NCBI RefSeq assembly: GCF_002264395.1
Contig: NZ_NFVA01000001.1
Coordinates: forward strand, 62,001 to 126,000
From: Paenibacillus sp. VTT E-133291
Lineage (GTDB): Bacteria > Bacillota > Bacilli > Paenibacillales > Paenibacillaceae
Direction of reading: 5' to 3'
DNA: 64,000 nucleotides
Shown piece by piece: positions 17,570 through 25,443 of the stretch (positions within the stretch are counted from its first letter, which is position 1; every line of letters starts with the position of its first letter). Made by a program: the position numbers and the translations under genes. The notes beneath the pieces were generated by a model that did no database searches, was not told the DNA's origin, and saw only the letters and a program-made list of their open reading frames with translations.

Positions 17570-18325
17570 ATGCTTAGTTTTAAGAATACAACATTGGAAT
17601 TATCTAATAGTGGGATTGATACAGTTGTTCTATCAGTAGGGGCAACGGAGCAATTTGGACCCAGTTTACCTATGCATTTGGATACGCTTATTGCAGAGTT
17701 ATATGCAGATGCTTACGGGAGAGAATTAAATGCTTACGTGTTACCTACTTTACCGTTCAATACCTCTGAAGAACATGCGAATTTCAAAGGAACGGTTACA
17801 GTAAGTCCAATTATTTTAACAACCATGTTAGAAGAAATTATTTGTAATTTAATAAGACAAGGCTTTAGAAAGTTCTTGGTATGTACAGGACATGGTGGAT
17901 CCTATTGGGAGGGAGCATTTGTTAAACAAATCAACTATAAGTACCCTCAGATTATTTTAATTACCGCAAATCATAATAATCATAATGCATGGGAAGAGGC
18001 CGTTGAAGCGGCAGGCTTAGAAAATTTAAATGAGATGCATGGAGGATTATTATCCGTTTGTACTGCTATGTGGCTCTGTCCTGAGTTGGTTAAGATCAAT
18101 TCAATGGGCTCAGATATCCCTTCAGAAAACCGGATGTATGCAGATTATTTAGGATGGGAAAAGTTAACACAGGATGGTTGTTGGGGAAAGTTTGAAGAAG
18201 GAAATTATACTAACGAAGAACTAGCTGAAAAAGGTAAAGTATTTTGGAATACATTCATTCAAAAAAGAACTCAAGGCTTACGAGAAATCCTTGAAGAAGG
18301 GTATCGTCGAAAAACTCAAGGGTGA
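17570..18325 (+). CDS. Creatininase-family amidohydrolase
   Basis: A 251-residue cytoplasmic protein of the creatinine amidohydrolase fold. Members hydrolyse cyclic or linear amides with a two-metal centre. Motifs: VGATEQFGPSLPMHLDTLIA (residues ~23-42), VCTGHGGS (~117-124) and NEMHGG (~163-168). In the founding enzyme the first motif has His after Glu-Gln (EQHGP); here it is Phe, so one metal ligand is absent while the Glu and Asp remain. ATG 17570 follows TAGGGAGTG; an earlier ATG at 17531 lacks a site. The DinB gene follows 51 bp later. Substrate unknown. Confidence 0.85.
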   Translation: MLSFKNTTLELSNSGIDTVVLSVGATEQFGPSLPMHLDTLIAELYADAYGRELNAYVLPTLPFNTSEEHANFKGTVTVSPIILTTMLEEIICNLIRQGFRKFLVCTGHGGSYWEGAFVKQINYKYPQIILITANHNNHNAWEEAVEAAGLENLNEMHGGLLSVCTAMWLCPELVKINSMGSDIPSENRMYADYLGWEKLTQDGCWGKFEEGNYTNEELAEKGKVFWNTFIQKRTQGLREILEEGYRRKTQG

Positions 18326-18376
18326 TGCTCTATGATAAACTTAGTGGGTACTTCATTTTTGAGAGGAGATAGAGGA

Positions 18377-18877
18377 ATGGATAAAGATCTGATCATTGGG
18401 GATGTCTTGCAGGAGTTAGCAGGTACGCGTCGTATGCTGGAGAAGCTGACGCAGGAGCATATGACATGGAAACCACACGAAAAGTCAATGAGTCTCGGTG
18501 GGCTATCCACACATCTCGTCAATCTGCTAAACTGGCAATCAGCCATTCTTCTTCACTCGGAGTTTGATTTAGCATCTGTATCATATCGTCGAGAAGCGCT
18601 GGAGAGCCCAGCCGCAGTTCTGCAAGAGTTCGACATGAGAGCTCACGAGATCGAAAAATTAATAGCTGATAGCAATGTAGAGACACTTGGTGAGGAGTGG
18701 ACACTGCGTAATGGCACAGCGGTTATCCGCCGTCAGACACGGGCAGTCGCGCTTCGTACCATCGGATTGAATCACATGATTCACCACCGGGCACAGCTTG
18801 GGGTATATTTCCGGCTTCTAAATATCCCAGTTCCGGGCCTTTACGGCCCCTCGGCAGATGAATTAGCGAACGCCTAA
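18377..18877 (+). CDS. DinB-family protein
   Basis: A 166-residue four-helix-bundle protein. The metal-binding histidines typical of DinB/YfiT proteins appear as STHLVNLLNW (~47-56) and NHMIHHRAQLGVYFRLLN near the C-terminus. Family members include bacillithiol-dependent transferases and uncharacterised damage-induced proteins. ATG 18377 is chosen because GAGGAGATAGAGG lies just before it; the frame is open 15 codons upstream. It probably shares a transcript with the creatininase gene. Confidence 0.88.
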   Translation: MDKDLIIGDVLQELAGTRRMLEKLTQEHMTWKPHEKSMSLGGLSTHLVNLLNWQSAILLHSEFDLASVSYRREALESPAAVLQEFDMRAHEIEKLIADSNVETLGEEWTLRNGTAVIRRQTRAVALRTIGLNHMIHHRAQLGVYFRLLNIPVPGLYGPSADELANA

Positions 18878-18912
18878 CGAATGAATTTCTTAATGCGTTA
18901 AGGATCGGAAAG

Positions 18913-18941
18913 TTGAAAAAAACAAATCGGCATGATAACAT
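18913..18941 (+). promoter_or_regulatory. Candidate promoter for the ABC-F leader transcript
   Basis: TTGAAA and TAACAT with a 17-bp spacer. A second weaker candidate (TTGAAA 18964, TATTCT 18986) lies downstream. Both are 110-140 bp ahead of the leader peptide, leaving a long 5' untranslated region. Confidence 0.4.
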
Positions 18942-19050
18942 GGATACAAATTAATGATCGGAGTTGAAAAGTATAGTGTAGTAATTATTCTTGCGACACA
19001 TGATGAATAAAACAACAAAAACGGTTTATTTCGTTTGTTTTATTTTTTGT

Positions 19051-19101
19051 ATGCAAGAAAGTTACTACTTCTTTTCACTCGAACAATATATCCTTATCTA
19101 A
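19051..19101 (+). CDS. Candidate leader peptide of the ABC-F gene
   Basis: A 16-codon reading frame (MQESYYFFSLEQYILI) in the leader of the Lsa-type gene. No clear Shine-Dalgarno precedes its ATG, which lowers confidence. Codons 2-6 contain CAAGAAAGTTACT, exactly complementary to bases 19148-19160 in the downstream terminator, so translation of this peptide could steer the RNA fold. Short leader peptides controlling antibiotic-resistance ABC-F genes by ribosome stalling are established for vmlR/vga-type genes. Confidence 0.5.
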   Translation: MQESYYFFSLEQYILI

Positions 19102-19177
19102 CTCCATTAGGGGCTAGATTTGCTGTATTTATTTGAGTCACAAGAAAGTAACTTTCTTGTGGCTTTTATTTTTTTAT
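19054..19177 (+). promoter_or_regulatory. Transcription attenuator upstream of the Lsa-type ABC-F gene
   Basis: The terminator hairpin is AGTCACAAGAAAGT (19136-19149) with ACTTTCTTGTGGCT (19151-19164), followed by TTTTATTTTTTT. The competing antiterminator is CAAGAAAGTTACT (19054-19066) with AGTAACTTTCTTG (19148-19160), a perfect 13-bp match. A small hairpin at 19096-19119 (ATCTA/TAGAT arms) covers the leader-peptide stop. The terminator ends right before the ribosome binding site AGGAGG, so the gene is read only when it is disrupted. Confidence 0.75.
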
Positions 19178-19193
19178 ACAGGAGGATACTTAT

Positions 19194-20672
19194 ATGTCAT
19201 TAATAAATGTTACCAATCTAACCTTTGCCTATGAAGGCAGCTACGATAACATCTTTGAGAATGTTAACTTTCAAATCGATACGGATTGGAAATTAGGATT
19301 TACCGGAAGAAACGGTAGAGGAAAGACCACCTTTTTGAGTTTATTACTAGGAAAATATGAATACAGCGGAAATATCTCTGCGCATGTCAGTTTTGAATAT
19401 TTCCCTTTCCAAGTGGATAACAAGGAGCTTAATACCCTGGATGTGATCAGTGAGATTTTTCCGGATTATGTTCATTGGAAATTACTGCGTGAGCTTTCAT
19501 TGTTAAAGGTGTCTGAAGATGTGTTATATCGGCCCTTTGACTCATTGTCTAACGGAGAGCAGACGAAAGTGCTGTTAGCCACTCTCTTCATTAAAGAAAA
19601 TAGCTTCCTGTTGATCGATGAACCTACCAATCATTTAGATATGACGGCTAGAAAACTGGTCAGTGATTATCTCAATACGAAAAGTGGATATATTCTGGTC
19701 TCTCACGACAGATCTTTTCTTGATAATTGTGTAGACCATATTTTATCCATAAATAAGACTAATATTGAGATCCAAAAAGGAAATTTTTCAAGCTGGTGGG
19801 ATAATAAAGTCAGACAAGATAACTTTGAGCTAGCAGAGGACGAGAAACTCAGAAGAGATATTAAACGCTTGTCTGCTTCTTCTAAACGGACAGGCAACTG
19901 GTCACATGAAGTGGAAAAAACAAAAAACGGAACGAGAAATTCCGGCTCAAAGGTAGATAAAGGCTACATTGGACACAAGGCCGCTAAAATGATGAAACGC
20001 TCTAAAGCCATTGAGCAAAGACAAAATTCTGCGATCAATGAAAAGTCTAAGCTTCTTAAAAATATCGAAAATTATGAGAATTTAGAGATTACACAGCTTG
20101 CCTATCATAAACGTCAACTTGCTGAGCTAGACCATATTTCGATTTTTTATGGTGGAAAAAGGGTATGTTCAGATGTAAGCTTCACTATCGAGCAGGGTGA
20201 GCGGATTGCGCTTTCGGGTAAAAACGGCTCAGGAAAATCAAGTATCATCAAATTGATGTGTGACGAGGATATAGATTTCACAGGCACTCTCATAAAGGAT
20301 AATCAGCTTACCATTTCTTACGTATCCCAAGACACTTCTAATCTTCAGGGGAATTTAACGGATTATGCCAGAGAGAATGGAATCGATGAAAGTCTGTTTA
20401 AATCTATTCTACGAAAGCTTGATTTTTCTAGAATCCAATTTGATAAAGACATATCCACTTACAGCGGTGGTCAAAAGAAAAAAGTACTGATTGCCAAAAG
20501 TCTTAGTGAGAAAGCTCATTTGTACATTTGGGATGAACCGCTTAATTTTATTGATGTCATTTCACGGATGCAAATTGAAGAACTGTTGCTTGAATACACG
20601 CCGACTCTTGTTTTTGTGGAGCATGATCGGGAATTTTGCAACAATGTTGCTACGAAGATCGTTGAACTTTAA
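19194..20672 (+). CDS. ABC-F ribosomal protection protein, Lsa family
   Basis: A 492-residue soluble protein with two ABC domains and no membrane segments. Domain 1: Walker A GRNGRGKTT, signature SNGEQTK, Walker B LLIDEPTNHLD, switch VSHDRSF. Domain 2: GKNGSGKSS, YSGGQKKK, LYIWDEPLNFID, VEHDREF. The lysine-rich interdomain linker (~205-300) would reach the peptidyl-transferase centre. The N-terminus (MSLINVTNLTFAYEGSYDNI) is characteristic of Lsa proteins, which displace lincosamides, streptogramin A and pleuromutilins from ribosomes. Expression is probably controlled by the leader attenuator. Exact drug spectrum cannot be read from sequence. Confidence 0.92.
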   Translation: MSLINVTNLTFAYEGSYDNIFENVNFQIDTDWKLGFTGRNGRGKTTFLSLLLGKYEYSGNISAHVSFEYFPFQVDNKELNTLDVISEIFPDYVHWKLLRELSLLKVSEDVLYRPFDSLSNGEQTKVLLATLFIKENSFLLIDEPTNHLDMTARKLVSDYLNTKSGYILVSHDRSFLDNCVDHILSINKTNIEIQKGNFSSWWDNKVRQDNFELAEDEKLRRDIKRLSASSKRTGNWSHEVEKTKNGTRNSGSKVDKGYIGHKAAKMMKRSKAIEQRQNSAINEKSKLLKNIENYENLEITQLAYHKRQLAELDHISIFYGGKRVCSDVSFTIEQGERIALSGKNGSGKSSIIKLMCDEDIDFTGTLIKDNQLTISYVSQDTSNLQGNLTDYARENGIDESLFKSILRKLDFSRIQFDKDISTYSGGQKKKVLIAKSLSEKAHLYIWDEPLNFIDVISRMQIEELLLEYTPTLVFVEHDREFCNNVATKIVEL

Positions 20673-20694
20673 TACAAATGAAGAAATGAAGGGG

Positions 20695-20726
20695 AAGTCG
20701 ACAGAGTTTATCTGTCGGCTTTTTTG
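20695..20726 (+). terminator. Terminator after the ABC-F gene
   Basis: AGTCGACAGA / TCTGTCGGCT stem with a 5-base loop and T run. Confidence 0.9.
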
Positions 20727-20893
20727 TATTATTTTACAAACGCTGCGCATTTAAAAAAGCAAGTTAATATCCCCCTATAAAAGTTATGGATTACCTCCGT
20801 GCAATCCTAACTCGTGTCGAGTACTATGAAACTAAAGACTATAATTTCCAAAAGAAATTGTTGTACATCCAAGTGAGTCAGGAGGGAGATCAG

Positions 20894-22522
20894 ATGCTTA
20901 GTGTACTTATAGTGGATGATGAATATGAGATTCGTGAAGGATTACGGAATCGCTTTCATTGGGAGAATTACAATATTACAGAGGTTCTTGTTGCGGATGA
21001 TGGTGATGTGGCTTTACGTACGGCACTTGAGATCAGGCCCGCTCTGATTATTACAGATATCAAGATGAACCGCATGTCTGGTCTGGAATTCCTTAGCGCC
21101 TTATCTGCCGAAGAGGAGTATAAGCCTGAGAAGATTATTGTAAGTGGTTATGATGATTTTGAACTGGTCAAGCAGGCCATGAAAATAGGGGTATGCGATT
21201 ATATTTTGAAACCAATTAATTTGGATGAACTAGGTAAAATGGTAGATAAATCGATAGAGAACATCAATAAAAAGGAGATGGATCATCGGAACCGGCAAAT
21301 GCTTAAGAATCAGGCGGTCTTCGCCATCTCTACAATGCGCGAGGAATTATTAAAGGAAATGATTGAGCAGGTTTATGACCCTAATCTTGAAATGCGTAGA
21401 TACCACCGTCTTCAAACATTGGAGCTTGAATGGATGCTAAAGGAGCCCACGATGTTGATTGTCGTTGAGGCTGATAATTTAAAAGCGATAGAGAATAAAA
21501 ATCCGCATGAGAAGGAACTGATTCTATTCGGGATTAGTAATGTGTTACATCAGACGCTTGAAGAGGAATACGCCCATCCTTCTGCTCTCTATAAGGACCG
21601 TTATAACCGCTGGATTATTGTGCTGGGGACCCTTTCGCAGGAGCATTCGGATATCGCACAGGGCATGGCACAGCTCTTCATTCAAAGAATCAATGATTTT
21701 GTCAAAATCACTGCTAGTGCAGGAATGCTGACTAAACCGGGCAATACAAGAAACTTGCACCATATGTATATTGAGGCTGTAAGTGTAATGGAGCAAAAGG
21801 CGGTTTATGGGGGTAACAGATTATTCACTGAGCAAGGACTATTTTACGACGGTGAGAGTGATAACTTGTCACTTCAGAACCCGGAAGAAATGCTTGATTT
21901 GGTTCGATATGGTTCGGATGATGATATAACAAAAGCGATGGATAACTTCATAGAGATGATACAGTCTTGGCATCTTACACAACTAAGGGATATCCAGCAG
22001 AAAATTTTTGAATGGCTGTTCGAAGTGTTCCGGCGGGGAGCGGAGGGAACCGTTCTTAAGAGTTGGAAAAATAATCCTATCGCAGTTTGGGAGCTGTTGG
22101 AGCAATACGATACTCTGCAGGCGCTTCGTGAACAAACAGAGATCTTTCTGCATGAGATTGCTGCCGACTTTCGAAAGCTTTCGCATACACCCAGCCAAAT
22201 TGTTAGCGAAGCTGAGAAGATTTTACACCGTGATTATGCTGAAAGCCTAACGCTGCAAATTGTAGCTTCTGCGGTTCACGTAACTCCGGTTTGGCTTAGT
22301 AAGTTATTTAAGAAAGAACTGCATATGACCTTTCTCGAATACTTAACAGATATTCGTATTAAAAAGGCAAAAGAAATGCTATACGATGTGCAGTTTAAAA
22401 TTTATCAAATTTCCTATCAGGTCGGCTACAAAGACCCGGTGCATTTCTCAAAGCTTTTCAAGAAACAGGTAGGCTGCACACCTAAGGATTTCAGAAGACA
22501 GCTTGGAATTGCTGAAGAATAA
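20894..22522 (+). CDS. YesN-type response regulator with AraC DNA-binding domain
   Basis: A 542-residue regulator. The receiver domain (1-~125) has phospho-acceptor D55 in LIITDIKMNRMSG and K in YILKPINL. A long middle region (~130-430) is followed by an AraC helix-turn-helix pair at the C-terminus (ESLTLQIVASAVHVTPVWLS ... YQISYQVGYKDPVHFSKLFK). These regulators switch on sugar-uptake operons together with YesM-type kinases. ATG 20894 has GGAGGGAG upstream; 36 earlier in-frame codons lack a site. Its probable kinase lies beyond the antisense mannosidase gene at 25444. Confidence 0.93.
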   Translation: MLSVLIVDDEYEIREGLRNRFHWENYNITEVLVADDGDVALRTALEIRPALIITDIKMNRMSGLEFLSALSAEEEYKPEKIIVSGYDDFELVKQAMKIGVCDYILKPINLDELGKMVDKSIENINKKEMDHRNRQMLKNQAVFAISTMREELLKEMIEQVYDPNLEMRRYHRLQTLELEWMLKEPTMLIVVEADNLKAIENKNPHEKELILFGISNVLHQTLEEEYAHPSALYKDRYNRWIIVLGTLSQEHSDIAQGMAQLFIQRINDFVKITASAGMLTKPGNTRNLHHMYIEAVSVMEQKAVYGGNRLFTEQGLFYDGESDNLSLQNPEEMLDLVRYGSDDDITKAMDNFIEMIQSWHLTQLRDIQQKIFEWLFEVFRRGAEGTVLKSWKNNPIAVWELLEQYDTLQALREQTEIFLHEIAADFRKLSHTPSQIVSEAEKILHRDYAESLTLQIVASAVHVTPVWLSKLFKKELHMTFLEYLTDIRIKKAKEMLYDVQFKIYQISYQVGYKDPVHFSKLFKKQVGCTPKDFRRQLGIAEE

Positions 22523-22525
22523 AGA

Positions 22526-22572
22526 ATCCAGGCGACTCGGTTCAGTAGAATCGGGTTGCCTGGATATTTACG
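22526..22572. terminator. Hairpin between convergent yesN-like and alpha-mannosidase genes
   Basis: ATCCAGGC-GACTCGGTTC pairs with GAATCGGGTTGCCTGGAT; only a short T stretch follows. Probably terminates both convergent genes. Confidence 0.7.
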
Positions 22573-22583
22573 AGTGTTAAGAC

Positions 22584-25313
22584 TTAAGAATTCGTGATCC
22601 CTATGGTTACAATCCCTGCCTTACTTACCGGAAGTGGTTGTGACTGAACGACGGATGTTTTCTCCTCCAGAATGTTGCTGAGGTACAGATTGGCATTCAC
22701 ATGGGAATGAATACTTAGATCGGAGGGTGTGTCAGCGAGATTGTACCAGCGTGCCATTAGATCTCCATTATCTTCATTGATTTTTAAGCTGGAAAAAGCT
22801 ATTTCTTTACCTTCCCATGCAAGAAAACTGTGCACAGGAGGAAGTGTTCCTTCATGAATCCCTGTCTGAGCAGTAGCGACGGGAACAGCAAAACGGTAGG
22901 CTTCACGGTAGGCCGCGAAGCGGTTGTCACCTCCGCTATGCGGGATAAGGCTCCACTCTGCTACATTAACGCCAAGGCACTGAGCGTCAGGAGTATGGAA
23001 GACGCCCCAGTCGCCAAGCTCTCCTATCGAACGAAGGAGTGTTAGGGCAATAGTACCTTCTTCATCCTGCAACACTTCATACTCGTTCAGACCTTTACCA
23101 GATGCAGTCAAGCCGCGTTCATTAGCATGTACATCCACAAACGACTGCATATGCTGGCAGTTGCTTGGGTTCTCCCATTCAGGTGCAGGTACAGTCTTGC
23201 GCTCGGCGACTTCAAAGACAGAATCGGCATAATGGTGCGCTGCCTTAACCCCAGATGGTAGCAGAACACGGAGACGATGATCCTTTGCAGTATTGTCGAT
23301 ACGAGTATGCACTTGCAAGGAATGACCTTCACGCTCCAGACTGATGCAGGTCACAATATTCAGAGTGACAAGCTGCTGTGACCGGACTGACTTCCGCTGC
23401 CGGAACTCAACCATGGTTTCTACTTCCTGCTGAAGCTGTTCATCGGCTGAGACCGGAACTTCTAGGGTATGTCTGATTTCAAAAGCAGCTCTGTAAGGGG
23501 TATTCTCCGATAGGTGAATCTCCGCAGGGATGTCGCGTGTAGTTATGGCCACATCACCTTCGGGTTGTTTGAAAATGTATTCATTACCTATGTCACCGAC
23601 ATCCTCGTATACACCCAGACCGCTGTATAGCTGTTCACTGGTTTTATCGAACATAGAGAAGCTTCCATCTTCTGCCACGCGGATTCGAAGATATTCATTC
23701 TCTATAGTGAAGTCTTCGGTGATCATAGTACCTGATAAAGTCTTTGGTATCGCTGAATTCTTTGTGGGAATCCAAGAAAAAGTTGCCAGTCCAAGGGCAG
23801 GAAGCGATTTTGTCTCAAAGGTTAGCCGTAATGCACGGGCCATATAAGGCTGTCTGAATTTATCTTTTGGCAGCTCGTAACCGAAGCGTACTCCCAGATC
23901 TTCAACAGTGCAGTCTAATCGATCACCTTGGGAGTTGACCAGGTAGCCCTCGCCATGCGTTCTGTCCCTGACTTGCTTGAATATGGCACTTGGGTCTTCA
24001 CTTTGATTGAAGAAACGGTGAGACCACTCAATTTCCAAGGTCACTACACTGCTGCTAGAATAGCCGCTAGTATTATAAACTACGAACGGAATGGCGTCTT
24101 CTCCAAATGATGCGAAGATAGAGGTGTCGACCTTAGCACTAATGAATCTGGTGCTGTCAGTTATGAGAGCTGAACCGACCTCCATGCTTTTTGCAAACCG
24201 AGTCTTCATCTCATGGTAGACCTCATCTACGCTGCAGCCGCAAATGCTGTCATGCGGATGGTTCTGCATGAGAGTCTTCCAGGCATATTGCAGTAGACCA
24301 TGGGGATAAGGTTTGCCTAATCCGTGTGCGAGTGCGGCTAGTGGCTCAGCTATTTTTTCAAGCAACGTCTGGTTCTGTTGGTTAAGCTGCTTGATGTATA
24401 TCCTCGCTGAAGCAGTATTCACTAGGGAGTACCAGCCATCTGTATGTTGCCCGCGAAGCTCTCCTGTAGTTAGGGTTAAGTCATCGGGAAGTTCCTCTTT
24501 AATGGCTTTTACATAATCATCATAATTAGAATGAATGAATTCGCAGTCTGGATATAAATCACGCGCAACCCGTAAAGCTTCAGAAAGATCGGTTTGGATG
24601 GGCTGGTGATCACAGCCGTTCATGAGCAGTAAGTGCCGGGTGGAGGCGTATTGTCTGGCACGTGCAAGACGATGATTCCAGTAGCTTTTAGCTGTGTCAG
24701 GATCTACAGGAATTTCCATGCCGTTGTTGTACCAATTCGCAAAGAGAATACCAAGCACTTTGGAGCCATCAGGGGATTGCCAGATCAGTTCAGAGTAAGG
24801 AGATTCTTGGTCAGAGGTTTCTTCCACACGATTGTTGAAACCCGTGGCTTTTACCCCTCTGCCGAAGACGGCCGTATCGATACCAGCTTGCTGAAGAATC
24901 TGCGCAGCTTGACCCATATTGCCAAAAGAATCGGGGAAGTAGCCGATCTTAGAGATGGGACCGAATGTCCTTGCATCACGATGTCCGATTTGCAGGTTGC
25001 GAACATTCGCTTCACCGCTCGTTAGGAATTCGTCTTGAAGAATGTACCATGGCCCGAGGGAGAGCTTGCCATCATCGCACAGTTTTTGGATCATTTCACG
25101 CTTCTCCGGATAAACCTGCAAATAATCCTCCACTACAATGGTTTGTCCATCTAAATAGAAGCTTTTAAAATCCGGGTCGGATTCAAATGTGTCGATCAAG
25201 GAATCTATAGTTTCAATAAGCTTAACGTGATGGGCTTCATAGGGCATATACCATTCCCTATCCCAGTGAGTGTGAGAAATGACATGTACAACGGTTTTGC
25301 TAGCTCCAGTCAA
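22584..25313 (-). CDS. Alpha-mannosidase, glycoside hydrolase family 38
   Basis: A 909-residue cytoplasmic enzyme (no signal peptide) that would release mannose from alpha-mannosides. The GH38 metal-binding start HTHWDREWY lies at ~14-22 and the catalytic nucleophile D128 in YFPDSFGNMGQ. The mid-domain motif NHPHDSICGCSVDEVYHEM follows at ~355, then the C-terminal beta-sandwich. Length and motifs match MngB-type bacterial enzymes. The start is TTG with AAGAGGA just upstream; no ATG nearby fits. It is transcribed against its neighbours and sits between a response regulator and a kinase that probably work together. Confidence 0.94.
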   Translation of the reverse strand: MTGASKTVVHVISHTHWDREWYMPYEAHHVKLIETIDSLIDTFESDPDFKSFYLDGQTIVVEDYLQVYPEKREMIQKLCDDGKLSLGPWYILQDEFLTSGEANVRNLQIGHRDARTFGPISKIGYFPDSFGNMGQAAQILQQAGIDTAVFGRGVKATGFNNRVEETSDQESPYSELIWQSPDGSKVLGILFANWYNNGMEIPVDPDTAKSYWNHRLARARQYASTRHLLLMNGCDHQPIQTDLSEALRVARDLYPDCEFIHSNYDDYVKAIKEELPDDLTLTTGELRGQHTDGWYSLVNTASARIYIKQLNQQNQTLLEKIAEPLAALAHGLGKPYPHGLLQYAWKTLMQNHPHDSICGCSVDEVYHEMKTRFAKSMEVGSALITDSTRFISAKVDTSIFASFGEDAIPFVVYNTSGYSSSSVVTLEIEWSHRFFNQSEDPSAIFKQVRDRTHGEGYLVNSQGDRLDCTVEDLGVRFGYELPKDKFRQPYMARALRLTFETKSLPALGLATFSWIPTKNSAIPKTLSGTMITEDFTIENEYLRIRVAEDGSFSMFDKTSEQLYSGLGVYEDVGDIGNEYIFKQPEGDVAITTRDIPAEIHLSENTPYRAAFEIRHTLEVPVSADEQLQQEVETMVEFRQRKSVRSQQLVTLNIVTCISLEREGHSLQVHTRIDNTAKDHRLRVLLPSGVKAAHHYADSVFEVAERKTVPAPEWENPSNCQHMQSFVDVHANERGLTASGKGLNEYEVLQDEEGTIALTLLRSIGELGDWGVFHTPDAQCLGVNVAEWSLIPHSGGDNRFAAYREAYRFAVPVATAQTGIHEGTLPPVHSFLAWEGKEIAFSSLKINEDNGDLMARWYNLADTPSDLSIHSHVNANLYLSNILEEKTSVVQSQPLPVSKAGIVTIGITNS

Positions 25314-25443
25314 TACGTTTCCTCTTTTCCATTAGATGATGAACGCTACAGCCTAATTATAGTAAATGCATTTTTTACCACAATGAGTGAATTGCAAATT
25401 TTCGCGGGGATTATTGTCGATATGCCTGGAAGGAGGAAATGTT

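Noticed and set aside
19015-19057. AATAAAACAA ... TTGTTTTATTTTTT as a second ABC-F leader terminator
   Set aside because: The arms pair only as A-U rich helices with bulges; possible but too weak to call.
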